The notes under the pieces were generated by a model. The model saw only the letters and a list, made by a program, of their open reading frames with translations. It did not search any database and was not told where the DNA came from. A DNA stretch of 64,000 nucleotides, taken from contig CM069870.1 of the NCBI GenBank assembly GCA_036172665.1, forward strand, positions 63,426,212 through 63,490,211, given 5' to 3'. The translations under genes were made by a program, and so were the position numbers. Shown piece after piece: positions 22,802-35,037 of this stretch. Position 1 is the first letter of the stretch; each line of letters opens with the position of its first letter. Source of the DNA: Prosopocoilus inquinatus (lineage: Eukaryota > Arthropoda > Insecta > Coleoptera > Lucanidae).

Positions 22802-25800
22802 TTACAATCCCTTATTGTAAAAGACAGACGAGGGCACGTGGCCCCCGTACTGTTTACGCACGGATTCCCTGAGTTCCGGTTCCAACCTGTTGAAAGGCAA
22901 CTCTGCGCGTTGTTTAAACAAGGCGCAACACAGTGGCGTAGCAAAGGTTAAGCAAAACCCTACGAGCACCAATTGGATGGGTAGGGTTGCCCAAGGATAT
23001 TTTGCTAGAGTACCTCTTCGTTCCAAGTTGTTCATTATGAATGGGGTGAAAGCTAAAAGCCAACTTACAACTAAAAACGTCTTTCCGATGCTTTTGCACT
23101 TACCCATTCCGGGAGCTGCCATTCCAATTCTGCTCAAAATCACCTGCGCGATTCCTTCCTGAGCTGCCCTCTTCGATAATCCCAGTTTATTATTGTTTTC
23201 GTCGTAAATGGGAGTGCCTTCTTGAAGTTCCCTGCGAAAAACGGAACTCTCTTAGTTTCAAGCCTTGCCGAATGTAATTTGTTGTGACTTACTGAGATCT
23301 CATAAGCGGAATGTTAACGCAGTTTGCGGCGGCCACGGCGGCGAAGGGCACAAATCTTCCCACAAGCGGAGGAGCATTCTGCAAGAGTTAAAATCAAAAA
23401 GTCAACGGGTGAGGTCCGCTAGTGGAAAAGCCGTTTTGAAAATAAATCAGTATCAGGGTTTTAAGTTATTGCCAAACGATATTATTTGCAAAAATCTTGT
23501 GCAAATCGTTTTTGATTGCAGTGAGAACCTCGAGCAGTCTCTGGACAGCTGTTTCAGCCCTGCTTGGGGCTTCTTCAGCAGAGACGTAGCTCAACATTCC
23601 CACTGCAGACCAAAAACGACTTGCCCAATTTATTCGCAATGTCAGGTCAAAAAGCGATAGTAAGATGTCGCTATTTTATATGTTCGATATTATTTGCGGT
23701 TGGTTTGCTTATTGAAAATGGTCCGTAGCTTTCGATGCTTGGAATCAAATACACGGACTACTTTCAGTAGTTGACGTCAACTCCAGAATATCTTCGGAAG
23801 TGAGCACAACCACATGTAGAAAAATTGTTGTTGATCACTACTGATCGGCTTTTGTGATTGATCTGGTTTGCTGAACATCAGATGACTCTCTGCAGTCGAG
23901 GATAATCGCAGTTATGATCGCAACTTACAAGGAGTTTGACAAGTAGTCAATGTTGGTCACTGCCGAACTTGACCTCGAATGCTAAAACTTGTCCGTACGT
24001 TTTGACCCTAATTTCGAAGTTGAATATTACAGATAATTAGATGTAGACTTACCTTGACGAGTCTGTTGAGGCCTAAAGCTGTGACTAGAGCTCCGCCGGT
24101 GGCCAATACATACGATGTTAAAAGCTGCCTGCAAGAATTAAATTTAATTTCGGTTCTGGAGTAGACTGCAAAAAATGAAGTGGTTTCTTTGGCAAGAAAT
24201 CCTTACTTTCACTTTAAATCTTTTCTTGACGTGTTTCCTTAAAACAAACATTTATTTTTTTATTTTAAGATAACTATTGGTGCTCGATAAAAAAGAAGTA
24301 AATTGAAAACTCGTTTATTCTTTGGAATATTGGTTGATTTTCTCTTTTTTGGGTTTAAAGCAGTGGTCACAGAATCTTTTGAGTGTGTTACGAATTATTA
24401 GAAACAATCTTAACTTAATTTTCCGCAGGAGAACCATGGTTCTATTGTTCATATTTTTTATTTCTAGACAACCTATATAAAATATGTAAGTAGAAAATAC
24501 AAAGAGGGATTCATAAATAACTTGTCAAAGGAAACATGATATTTCAGAATAAATAAACATCTACAATAATCAATCACGTCTGTGTAAATAATGGAACGGA
24601 AGGTAAATAGACCTTGAGGCGTTTTTCCTCTATACTTTAGCGGATTTTGTACTCTTCTTGGACAAAAAAAAACACCATGACATACCACATTTTGAGGAGT
24701 CTTTTTGTTTTATCATCAATTACTGACGTTACATATACAAGGTGACTACGCGAGAATTCCTATCCCCTTTAACTCTTTTATTTTTGATTTTAGGAAAAAA
24801 TGCTTAATACAAAACTTAAAGGGACTAATTCAAAGTTTCTCTGTGTGCTCATAGAAAAACAATTGATGATCGGATAAACGAGACATAAACTAAATTTAAG
24901 TTTTTTTAAATGGAACAGTCTGCATATTATTACGTTTTTCGATTCTAAATAAAAGGAGAAGGAGAAAATAATGCCGGCTTAATTTTTTTATTTTTTATTG
25001 TAGAAAGAAAAAAGGATAAAAAAATTTGTAGAATTTACTACAGATACTCACAACAAACAATTGAACGTCGTATACCCAAAAAAATAAACGAAATTTTGGT
25101 TTTAAATAAAATAACATTAAATAAAATTTTACCATTAATATATTAAATCGATTTACACGTTTTCTAAAAATAAACTTTTTAACTACAAACGAAAAATATT
25201 TCGGAAAAATTGAATTTTAAAAAATGACTAAAAATTTAATATAAAACATATTAAAAGCATCTTCAATTTTTTTTACGCAAAGTGTAAATCTTTTTAACAT
25301 GTTTTGATTCACATCTCTTAGTATAAAAGAATTATTATTCAAGTTTTCTATGTCTAAAATTTAAAAATAAAATAAATTAAACAGGAATTATTTTATAGAC
25401 ACCTTCTGCATTATTGGTTTTATTATATACGTAGTCCCTGTAGAATTTAATTTAGAATCGAAAATCGTAATAATATACAGGGCGTTCCATTTAAAAAAAC
25501 TTAACTTTAGTTCATATCTCATTTATCCGACCATCATTCGTTTTTCTGTGAGCACACGAAGAAACTTTGGATTACTCTCTATAAGTTTTGTATTAAACAT
25601 TTTTTTCCTGAAATCAAAAGTAAAATAGTTAAAGGGGTAGGAATTCTCGCGGAGTCACCCTGTATAACCATTTTATACGTTTCTTTCCATCCATTCGTTT
25701 TTTATATTTTTGTTCATGACTTTTATATTTAAGAATCGTTTAATGTAGTTTCATTAATGTCGACAATTAGGTACTGAAGACTTTAAGAGGACTCTACATA

Positions 25801-28800
25801 TATGTAAGTAGATGGCAGAATCGGTCGGACTCCTTTACATTGTGATTATAAAGTGCATTCAAAAACCATCACGTTTGGAGTTGGCCATGACTTGAGATAA
25901 CAAGAAACGCGATAGGTACGTATTTGCTTATTACGGAGTTCTTCAATGTATTTCCCTTTTGAATAACTTCAAACTTTATTAGCCTTGGTTCCGTTGCAAA
26001 AGTAACTTTGGATTTATTATGAAATCCTTGTCTGAAGAGGAAAGCATTGTTTTATGTCGAGTAGGGAGCAACGATTTTTACTGCCTAAAAATAGCCGTCC
26101 TCAGTAAATAAATTAATCGTTTACCAAGAGAAGAGGATTTATCCGACAATGGGGCGTATTCTATAACTTATTAACGGACCATTAAAATTTAGAGGTCCTT
26201 TAAAATTTAAAATACACTTCTATGATTGGTTGTTACCGTAGCAACAAAATTTAACCGGCCTTTAAAATTAACGCTTTTGATACAGAATAGGCCCCAATGT
26301 TTTAACTATTTAAGTCAGGTGCAACTAGTGTTCCTAGATTTGATTGACGTATATCTTAATACATGATGGGGTTCGGAATCAAACTGTCATTTTTGTTAGT
26401 AATTTCAGATTTCATGATTGGCTGACCTAATTTGATATTATTGTTCACAGTAATTTCTCGCTAAGTTACTATCAAATACGATAAACGTCAGTCAAATCTA
26501 GGGACCCTAACTGCAACTATTTTCGCTCAGAACAATATGTTTGCCGATCCAACACCAACTCCAAGCATGGGAGTTTTTGAACACATGCTATTGTAGAATG
26601 GCGGACAGGAGCCAAACCACTGACATCCAACATTCTGTTTTACGAAACATTGGTGCCGTAATTTTTATTTTCGTAGTTTTCAGCCCAAAGAGTAAGAATC
26701 CGATTTTTATTTTATAAATTAAACAATTAAACTAAACAATTACAATTAGATAAATAAGCTATCAGTTTTTTTTTATCTGTGGTACTTGCCCAACGGGGTT
26801 TTAAGTCATTACCTCAGGAGCGGGAGTATATTTTGTGTGTGTAAAATGTTCTATGGCTTTGTTTCTTTCATACATCCTCGTCGTTGAAGGGGAAACAGTG
26901 TCGAATTTTATGCCCAACACTGAAGGATACCTGAAGTAGATACCGACCACCCCCGAGAAATATCTCGAACGAATAACGAATAACTTTCGTATGATTTTTC
27001 CGTTCTTATAGGATAGAATAAAGATATAAGCGCTTGAATTACTGCCAAGCATGTTAAGATAAAGCACGTTTGTTTTTCGTTCAGGCCGCATTTTTCCGTG
27101 CGCTTTTCCACGTCGCAAAAATCGAATGGGAAGTTCGGGCAGTAAAATCACTGGATATAAAAAGTACCGCGATAATAAGGTTAGAGTGAGAGATAAACTT
27201 TTTTCTCCCCAAAAAGGTGAACAAGAAAAAAGCGCAAGGTCCATTTAAAATGCATACAAACAAAAACATTCGCAGCACCCTGAACGTCAAATTAAAAAAA
27301 AAAAAAAAAACACCCGTCATATCTACTACTTAGGTCCGATCTTACCACCTCCTGATAAATGTAACCGTCTGTTAATATCCTAGGAAACTATTATCAGCAC
27401 AAAAGTTTCCAAGGATATTAACCGACGGTTATATTTATCTGGAGGTGGTAAGATCGGGCCTTACTAAGCAACTTTAACCGGCAGAAGTGCGCGCCCCAGA
27501 GGAACAAAATTAACTAAATTTGAACGGCCGCGATATCTATCGGGGAGAAGTTTTTAGTCATGAAATTATTATTCTTTTTTTTTGGATTTAACTTGTCCAA
27601 TTAATTATTTGTAAGTATGATTTTCGCGAAATGAAAGACTTGTTTTCGTGAAGTGGTGATGATAATTAAATTTAAAATGTTTCTTTTTCACGCAAAATAT
27701 TTGTGAACAGATAAAATAGCGACATCTTACGATGGCTTTTTGACCAAGCAGGGCTGAAACAGCTGTGCAGAGGCTGCTCGAGGTTTTCACTGCAATCAAA
27801 AACGATTTGCACAAAATTTTTCCAAAATATTTGTGTTTTGAAATATTTGGATTACGGGAAGAAATTAGGTCACTTATAAAATAAAAAATAAAATTAACGG
27901 AACGTATTGAGTGTACAGATCAATTATTCCCTTTTCTCTCTCTCTGTCTCTCTCCTCTCCCTCTCTTTTTCCCTCTCCCTCTCTTTCTCCCCCTCCCTCT
28001 CCCCCTCTCTTCCTCTTCCTCTTTCCCTCTCTTGCACTCTCTCTCCCTCTTTCTCTCTCCCTCTCTTGCACTCTATCTCCCTCTTTATAACATGTTTTAG
28101 ATTGTATTCTTGATTCAATTTTTATTTTACTTGTCAAAATTATTAGTTATTGTTTACTCCACAATTTTATGTGTTAAATTCATTATTTGGTAGTCTTATT
28201 TGTTTCGTCAGAACTGTTTTTTTATTATTCGATTTATTTTTTTTTAATATCGTGTGAGTCTCGGGAAATTTTACTACACCATCCCCCCCCCCACTCGATG
28301 TCACTAGTGGGTTGTAAGGGAATATTTCGTTTGGTGGTTTTGTTGTACCAGAGCGAAATTTCCTTTTTTTTATTTTAGTTTAGAGTGTGAGTATTTATCA
28401 ATCTCCTTTAATCTGCCATTTACGAATGGACACATTAGCCCGCCACACACGCACATACTTTCCGACGCTCCTGGTCGTGAAGGACTTGGCGCGCGGGTCA
28501 AGTCCACCACGAATCCGGGTACGCTTTTACACACAGTTTAGCAAGCCAAATTGAAATACTTAGACGGCAGATTTGAACAAAAATTTCAATAATGTGTTTT
28601 CTGATCGATAAATGACTGAATAGCTCATTTATTATTTAATTTATTAAAACTTGAGTTCCCCGTAATCGTAGTTTTAAAACAGTTTAGACTCGCGATGCAC
28701 TTTTTGGCCCGTATAATTGCAGGGACAGTTTTTTTGCCTAAACATACGCGCCAAGTCTGCGCGCTAGGTATGTCACGTGCCAGGAGTGTCGGAGAGTATG

Positions 28801-31800
28801 TGAGTGTATGGCAGGCTATTATTTGAAGTCTTTGACGTTACTTTTTTTTTACTTATGTAAGTGGCAAATGGTCGTTTACAAACAGTATTAAAGTTGAACT
28901 TTTCACACTCAAATTACCGTTCTGTTTCTTATACTGACTATTCCTTAGTAAATATTTAATCAATAATTAATAAACGAATTAAATTAAAATTCCAGTAACG
29001 AAACTAATTAAGAATTGGGTCTTTTTTTTAAATTAGTTACCACTTTTATCCATTCATTTATTTCAAATATGTATACGTGGGCTGCGGGAAAAGTTTCTGG
29101 AAAGGGTATGAAAATACGCGTATGAAATTTGGTAAACGGTATCATTGTTTTTCGAAGTATTCCCTTTGAACCAATTTCTAAACCACGTTTTCCACTCTAA
29201 AGATGTTAGCTCAGAAAACAGTGTCCGGAATGTTTCAATCGGTTCTTCAGCCGACGAAAATCGCTCACCACGCATTTTATTTTTGAAATTTGGGAACAAA
29301 AAGAAATCATTAGGTAATAAATCAGGTGAATATGGACAATGAGTCATTAATTCAACATTTTTGTTAGACAAAAAGTCAACTGTTTGACGGGCTGAGTGAG
29401 AGCTGGCGTTGTCATGATGGAGAATAATTCGTCGATTTCGATTGTTTCTTCTTATTTGATCGATTACTTCTGGCAAACAAATTGTAGTATACCAATCAGA
29501 ATTCACGGTTTTTTGATCCTCTAAGCCACAGTTGCTGCATGTACAGTTAAACCAAAGAAACAAGCAATCATTCGCTTCGCAGCACTGCGTGAACGGACAA
29601 CTTTTGTTGGTTTTGGTTCATTTTGAAATACCCAAACGGTAGATTGTTGTTTACTTTTTGGCTTGTTCGAATAGATCCACGTTTCGTCACCAGTAACGAT
29701 GTTCTAAACTAAATTTGAACGATCTCCATTGAATTTCTTGAGCATTTCTTCGCACCATTTAACACGACCCTACTTTTGCGCTTCTGTTAAATTGTGTGGG
29801 ATCCAACGACTGCAAAGCTTTCGTACGTTCAAATGATCATGCAAAATCTGGTGTATTGCTTTCATGTCAATGCGTAAGGATGCTTGAATCTCACGGTATG
29901 TCACATGTCGATCTCGCTCAAGCATTTCACGCACAGCATCTACATTAGTGGCAGCAACAGATGTTGATGGACGACCTTCACGAAATTCGTCACTGAGAGA
30001 GGTACGTCCATGCTGGAATTCGGCAAACCAATTATAAACACTGCTCTTTGATGGTGCTTCATCTCCAAAAGCCAAATGAAGCCGATCGAGGCATAGTTTC
30101 GGCGTTAGACCACATTTGAAATTGTAAAAAATCATGGCACGAAAATTTTCACGCGAGATTTCCATGTTTATACAAAATTACTTTTTCTCAAATGCTGTAC
30201 AAACAAAACTAGTTCACTTGGATAGGAACTGTCAATAGAATTATAGCCGAAAAAGTCAAATTTTTCAAATATGACAGTTGATAAACGCTAACAATTTTAG
30301 ACCTACTAGATTCCACAAACTTTTCCAGCAGCCCACGTAGCACGAACTTGTAATATTTTTAACTAATAAAACTTAACTGATATAACTGATGCCCTATTTC
30401 ATTCAATTAAAAGGCATTAAGATAGCTCCCTCTCCCATAATGAGGCACGTAATAATAAAAAGATAAATTTGTTTTCGTATTTAATCAGATGTTATCGTTA
30501 TCAACAATAAATTTGCGGACATTCGATAACACAAACGCGCTAATGCATACCAATTATGTAAAGATATTTATTCTATATTTGTTTACGCTCTTACGTATAT
30601 GGCTTACTAATGCGGAATTAAAATAAATATGTTGTTATCGCCGACGGTAATAGTTAAAGATGAAAGAGAGAGAGAGAGAGAGACGGAGGATTTGTTGATA
30701 TCTTTTTAACTCCATGTATATTTCTGAACAAGTCATAAAGGCAAGGACAACCACAATTAGGCAACACACACGAATTAATTTTTGAATACATTACTTCGAA
30801 GTGAAAGTTAATAAAACACACTTCATATTTCTATTTTTACGTTTAATTATTAACCATTACTAGTGATTTAAAAATTAATTATCGCCAATATCATGATTGT
30901 GATTCGTTTTCAGTCATCATTAATCTAAAGCAATTATTTTTTGAGGCATTCTCCAATTATAATATAACGAGGGGTGTTTCAGAATTATTGTAGTCCCGGT
31001 AGGCTGTGGATCAAACATGAATGTCGTTTCTTACTTTGCATCGTTGAATTAATTGTCTTCTCAAATATTGAATACCTATCTATCATAACAAATAAATTCT
31101 TGCTTACGTATTTAATGAACAGATAAAATATCGACACCCTGCGATCGCGGTCAAGTCGTTTTTGGTTTGCAGTGGATACCTCGAGCTAAGTTTGTGCTGA
31201 AGAAGCCCCAATTAGGGCTGAAACAGCTGTACAGAAGCTGCTCGAGGGTTTCACTGCAGTCAAAAACGATTTGCAACAAAATTTTCTACGTATTTAATGT
31301 TTTATTGCAATTTGAAACGATAGTTACTTAAAAATCTTCGATACCACAGCCACCCAAGACTACATTAATTGTTGCACAACTCTTAGAAGTGTAATAAATG
31401 CGAAATGAAGTAATTTATAAATGCATATTGCGTCTGGTTTATGTAGAAACTGGTTGTCAGAAAAACATTGTTTAAAAAAAAAGATCAAAGTTCAAAAGCA
31501 TGTAGAAACTATTGCAAATAATTAATCCAATTTAAAAGATGTCGATGTTTCGCTGTAGTTTGTTAGGATAAATGCATACATAGATAAAATTGTTAAGGGA
31601 AATTAAAATAAGAAAAGTAAAACAAATTTGACTTACTTTTTTTTTATTTATACAGACTCCAGAATATTTAAATTATATAGTTCTACAGGGATCTCGTTTA
31701 TTATTAAAGCTAGGTATAATTTTAATTAAATATGAAAAATTTCATTGTTCAAGATTTAAAATGTTCTTTGCCACTTTGGGAAATGTGAAAACAGCCATAT

Positions 31801-34800
31801 TTTTATTTTTTTTAATTTAATTTTTATTTTTGTTTAAAATCATCATTCTATTTGCTATTGAAATAAAATAAATGAAGAAACATTTTCCTCCTCATAGTAA
31901 TCTATCGGTGCATTTAAAGTCAACTGTCATACTTAAAGAGAAACGGATTTCAACGTTTCTGTTTTTGTTTCTAATTTATTTAGATACTTCTAAACTATAA
32001 AGTTTAAAAGAGTTTAAAAAAATATTGCAAATCGTTTTTTTAATTGCAGTTGATCCCTCGAGCATTCTCTGTACAGCTGTTTCAGTCCTATTTGATACCT
32101 CGTCGGCTGAAGTGTAGCTCGAGATTTCCACTGCAAACTAAAACGACTAGTCCGAGGATAGTTGCTACTTATACTTAAAAAAATATCAAAGGTGGCAATG
32201 TTAAGGTTAATTCTAATTAAATACATACAGTCAAAATCAAAAGTAATCTTACAAGGACACCCCTGTTTTGTTTCCTTTTGGTTTAGATTTTTTTTAAATT
32301 CTTTCAACGGGACTCTTCTTTTTAAATAAGATTTAAGTTTAGAAGAAAAAAAAAAATGCTCCTAAAATTTAAGGGAAATTCAAATATGTAACTCAATCAG
32401 TGCAAACTGAACCACTCTGTATATCATCCTGAAAAAACTGTCAACTTTAAATTGACGACCGAATAAAATTAAATTTACAGATCTTGTAACAATGTTCAAC
32501 GAAAGGAAGAAAATGTGGACAATGAAAAATTTTCGGAGTTACAAAAATCAGAGGCGGCCTTAATAGTGTTGCGAGGCCAAGGGGGAGAAACTTTTTTGAG
32601 TGGGGGAAAAGTTTGTCTTGTTTGAAATAAGTTAAAATCTGGTAAACAAAAGACGATCAATTGATGAGCAATAAATAATATCAAATCGCATAAAAGGGAA
32701 AACAAGAATGGCGATCGATCGAAGGGATCAAAACGTAAAATAAATTCAAATCGAGTAAATAAAAAAAAGACAAAAACAAAAGACGATCAATTGATAATTA
32801 AAAAATAAAACCGTATCGAATGAAAGATAAACTGGTAGTTAAAAAATAAAAATAAATTAAATAAAATCGAATAAAGGGAAAAACAAAAGTCGATACAGCG
32901 AGGAAACTAATCGCTGGTTGCACCAAACACTTAAGTCGAGCTTAACTTTAAGCACCGCTTAGAATGTGATTTACTGAATGTTGTGTAACCTCAAACGTCA
33001 CATTATAAGCATTACTTAAATTTAAGCTCGACTTACGTGTTTGGTGCAACTGGCCGTTAGTTGCAGATAAATTTGATATTTTCAGGACGATTAATTAAAA
33101 AGCGTTCGGACCTATCAATTTTTTGTAATTGGAGGAGGGGGAGGGGGTACCATTAAAAAAAAATTAATGCTCCCTCAGCTTTTTGCAAACCCCTGCAGTA
33201 TTAAGAAACAGATTCTGGAAAGGCAAAAAATTAGACGAAACCGACGAGTCTTAACGTCTTTTGAAAAAATTGATCGCCTTGAAAATATCGTATTTGTTCG
33301 CTGCTTTGTTTCCACGCTGTATTAAAAATTGAATCAAATAAAGTCAATTAAGGAATCAAAAAAAAGCAAACATACGATCGGTGATGAAGATAAGACGAAA
33401 GTAAATTTTCTATAACACATAATTATTATTAGCCAAATCGAATGACGAGCGCTAAAGAAGAAAGAAAAGCGAATCGAACTGATGACTCAAATACAAAATA
33501 AAGTCAAATTCGGTCAAGTAAAGATACGATCGGTTTATAACAAAAAGAAAAAATGAAATAAACTCAAATATAATCAGTAGATAGCTATATCTGCACATAC
33601 TATTTTAAAAGAATTAATATAATTCAAAGGAGAATCCACCAATATTAACCGGCCTATTTAGGTTATCGACAGTTTAAAAACTTAAAAAAATTAAATAATA
33701 ATCTTACTTAAACATATTTGAAAGTAGAATGCGTTTATTTACAAGCAAACTTACACTCTAAGGAAAGGCAAAAAATATTGCAGACCATAAAATCTAGCCC
33801 TCATACAACAGATGTTATTCCAGGAATAAGAGCTGATCGAAAATGTCGTTTCTTTAAACGTACGATTTGTTAAGAGGGGTATCAAGGACGTCTATTTGTT
33901 TGTATGTATTGTTTATTTATACGTTTTAACATCTTTGTTTTTCTTGTTGACTGAGTAGAGCCTTCTCATACGTTCTTCCTATACAGATCCGCAAATATTG
34001 TCGTATTTACAAGATTAAACAGATATTCGATAAACTTAATTCTGACTGAACTATCGCGAGTAAAAAAATTGAACAATTCACATATTGTGGATAGCGCAGA
34101 GTCCTTGAAAGCGCGGGGCCTCGGTCGATTGCCCGGTTCGCCCGCCCCTAAGGCCGCTACTGACAAAAATAATAGGGGTAGAGATAGGTCAACTTAAGAA
34201 GAACCTGTCACGTGACCCGAGGCTCTTCTCTATTTAATTCTACTCTACCTACATATGAATTCACTGACAATTGACAATGAGCACTTATTAATATACCGGT
34301 CGTTGAATCAAACTGAGAACATAGAAATTCAAAACAAAACAAAAAATGTTTGAAGTATTTGAAGTTATTTTTTTAGTTGAGTCCCAAAATAGGGTTCTAA
34401 ATTCGAACCTACCTATCACTGATGCTGGCATCTCCACTTCTGTTCGTGTAATTCACCAAGGCATTAAAAGACTGATTCAACCATTGCCAAAAAATAACGG
34501 CCGGCGTTGTCTTGTAGAACACCATCATCCCTCCGGTTATTGCCATGTTCATCGGAACTTGCGCAGACATTCGCCCTATTACGTTCATTTTTTCCCCGGT
34601 ATCGGGGTGAAACGCCGAATCGTACAGCTGCTTTGCCCTCCATAATTCGTCGATTGTTATACCTTCTGGCAGCGGTTCTTTCTTTCTGCAAATGCAAAGG
34701 GGTGGTTTTTTCTTTCTTCAAAAAATGCAAAAGACTTTGTCCTCACCTGTATTTCTGGACGATGAGCTTTGCCCTTTCCAAACTGGAACTGCTCGCGAAG

Positions 34801-34913
34801 ATGTTCAAGGGATTGGTCGTGATCAAGAAGTGCTTCGCCCTACCCACGTACGTGTTTTGGTCATACCTGGGCTCATCGATGTTAACATCCGGAAGAACTT
34901 CACTTGGTGGCAT
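22802..34913 (-). CDS. Sfxn: Sideroflexin (complete, six coding exons, 326 aa)
   Basis: Sideroflexins are inner mitochondrial membrane proteins; SFXN1/3 import serine for one-carbon metabolism. Exons in transcript order: 34913-34747, 34685-34413, 24128-24053, 23378-23293, 23231-23104, 23052-22802. All phases fit and total 981 nt, the normal family length. Family motifs: [13 protein letters not shown] and [10 protein letters not shown] near the N-terminus, [55 protein letters not shown], then [33 protein letters not shown], and [17 protein letters not shown] before the YNKGL end. Five or so hydrophobic segments are visible. Intron 2 is 10.3 kb and full of mobile DNA. The last intron (23053-23103) is 51 nt and has no stop in frame, so unspliced reading would insert 17 residues between APGM and AFTPFIMN; comparison with the family shows it is an intron. 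Which paralog (1/3 or 2) it is I cannot fix. Confidence 0.93.
23501..23684 (+). repeat. Dispersed short repeat 'Sfi', copy A
   Basis: About 184 bp in the intron between sideroflexin exons 3 and 4. The first 124 bases form a loose palindrome: gcaaatcgtttttgattgca at the left, and the right end reads gcaagtcgtttttggtctgc on the minus strand. The inner part holds acctcgagcag and cagctgtttcagccct. A tail follows with aggtcaaaaagcgatag and gatgtcgctattttat. Other copies lie at 27705, 31117 and 32026, with a tail fragment at 43546. It is a MITE- or SINE-like family; no polymerase III boxes were recognised. Confidence 0.7.
24736..25664. mobile_element. Non-autonomous DNA element with ~175-bp inverted arms
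   Basis: The left end tacaaggtgactacgcgaga matches the right end, which on the minus strand reads tacagggtgactccgcgaga. The arms continue for about 175 bp (ttttgattttaggaaaaaat, tttctctgtgtgctca, taaacgagacataaac) to tttttaaatggaac. About 580 bp of AT-rich unique sequence lies between them, and there is no transposase. A TA dinucleotide flanks both ends, compatible with a TA target duplication. Total about 929 bp. Confidence 0.75.
26151..26295. repeat. MITE-like palindrome (ggggcctattct ends)
   Basis: It starts ggggcgtattctataac and on the minus strand ends ggggcctattctgtatc. Internal pairing of taaaatttagaggtcc with aaccggcctttaaaatt extends the arms. About 145 bp, no coding. Confidence 0.6.
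26326..26510. repeat. MITE-like inverted repeat (ccctagatttgactgacg)
   Basis: Left arm agtgttcctagatttgattg; the right arm on the minus strand reads ttagggtccctagatttgac. About 28-bp arms around about 130 bp of AT-rich sequence. Confidence 0.55.
27329..27473. repeat. MITE-like palindrome, long arms
   Basis: Left arm ttaggtccgatcttaccacc, continuing through aatgtaaccgtctgttaatatcc. The right arm is the near-complete complement (ggatattaaccgacggtta, ggtggtaagatcgggcc). Arms are about 60 bp with few mismatches and a short loop, so this is a relatively young foldback element. Confidence 0.7.
27705..27822 (-). repeat. Dispersed short repeat 'Sfi', copy B (deleted)
   Basis: Minus-strand copy of the repeat at 23501. 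It has the gcaaatcgtttttgattgca start, the cagctgtttcagccctgctt middle, then jumps to the tail ggtcaaaaagccatcgtaag and gatgtcgctattttatc. The second palindrome arm is missing. Confidence 0.65.
27932..28086 (+). repeat. CT-rich microsatellite
   Basis: About 155 bp of pure pyrimidine tract built from ctctct, tccctc and tttccctc variants, in the sideroflexin intron. The long Arg/Glu or Leu/Ser frames over it are composition artefacts. Its purine strand lies on the sideroflexin transcript strand. Confidence 0.85.
28436..28818. mobile_element. MITE with TA-flanked ~37-bp inverted ends
   Basis: Left end tagcccgccacacacgcaca, continuing tactttccgacgctcctgg. The right end on the minus strand is tagcctgccatacactcaca, continuing tactctccgacactcctgg. 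Inside are cttggcgcgcg / cgcgccaag blocks. About 380 bp, no coding; the short GC-rich ends stand out from the AT-rich intron. Confidence 0.7.
29063..30165 (-). pseudogene. mariner transposase pseudogene
   Basis: Reading on the minus strand from ATG at 30165, the first 131 residues give the paired HTH DNA-binding domain, including [13 protein letters not shown] and the linker [11 protein letters not shown]. An in-frame TAG follows at about 29767-29769, and another stop replaces a residue just before the catalytic TGDETW. A frameshift occurs near 29520-29560. The remaining frame carries HHDNASSH and [10 protein letters not shown], so the three catalytic aspartates have the D,D34D spacing of mariner. 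Compared with the usual ~345 residues nearly all of the protein is represented. At least two stops and one frameshift make it non-functional. Confidence 0.9.
29076..30337 (-). mobile_element. mariner element, full length but inactive
   Basis: Ends match as inverted repeats over about 26 bases: cgtgggctgcgggaaaag at the left, and on the minus strand cgtgggctgctggaaaag at the right, each flanked by TA (29074-29075 and 30338-30339). Total length is 1262 bp, normal for mariner. It carries one transposase gene in minus orientation, now broken. Inserted in intron 2 of sideroflexin, same orientation as the gene. Confidence 0.92.
31117..31285 (-). repeat. Dispersed short repeat 'Sfi', copy C
   Basis: Minus-strand copy with gcaaatcgtttttgactgca, acctcgagcag-like block, cagctgtttcagccct, aattggggcttcttcagca, then gcaaaccaaaaacgacttga and a shortened tail gtgtcgatattttatctgtt. 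It has both palindrome arms and is the copy most like A. Confidence 0.7.
32026..32155 (+). repeat. Dispersed short repeat 'Sfi', copy D
   Basis: Plus-strand copy with tgcaaatcgtttttttaatt, ccctcgagcattctctgtac, agctgtttcagtcc, tagctcgagatttccactgc and aaactaaaacgacta. The tail part is absent. It is the most diverged of the four sideroflexin-intron copies. Confidence 0.65.
32640..33560. repeat. AT-rich degenerate repeat, related to 16-17.7 kb
   Basis: Blocks 32640-32900 and 33350-33560 share aacaaaagacgatcaattga, aaataaattcaaatcgagta and atcgaataaa-type motifs with the repeat at 16090-17720. A separate foldback element interrupts them at 32914. No coding signal. Confidence 0.5.
32914..33053. 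repeat. MITE, ctggttgcaccaaacac ends
   Basis: Left arm ctggttgcaccaaacactta, continuing agtcgagcttaac. The right arm on the minus strand is ccagttgcaccaaacacgta, continuing agtcgagcttaaa. Arms are about 58 bp around a small centre; total 140 bp. The ggttgcaccaaac start is shared by many insect MITEs. Confidence 0.75.
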
Positions 34914-35037
34914 TTTAAGGAAGAAAATCTTACCACATCGTTCCCCCTAGGCTGCTCTTATCAAACTGTTCGAATCCTAAGATTCGCGCCTAAAAGCGCT
35001 AATTGGAAGCGATAATTGGCGGTGCGAAAATACTTAC

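Larger units (their letters stand above)
24129..34412 (-). other. Sideroflexin intron 2 (10.3 kb, mobile-element rich)
   Basis: Bounded by donor gtaggt (from 34412 down) and acceptor ttgcag (ending 24129) on the minus strand. Outside the elements listed separately it is AT-rich and shows no other gene. The parts 30.4-31.1 kb, 31.3-32.0 kb and 33.6-34.4 kb hold nothing I can identify. Confidence 0.75.

Noticed and set aside
27874..28137. Arg/Glu-rich and Leu/Ser-rich frames
   Set aside because: They are translations of the CT/GA microsatellite.
34464..34950. Plus-strand and out-of-frame minus frames over sideroflexin exons 1-2
   Set aside because: They are shadows of the sideroflexin coding frame, which is fixed by family motifs and splice phases.
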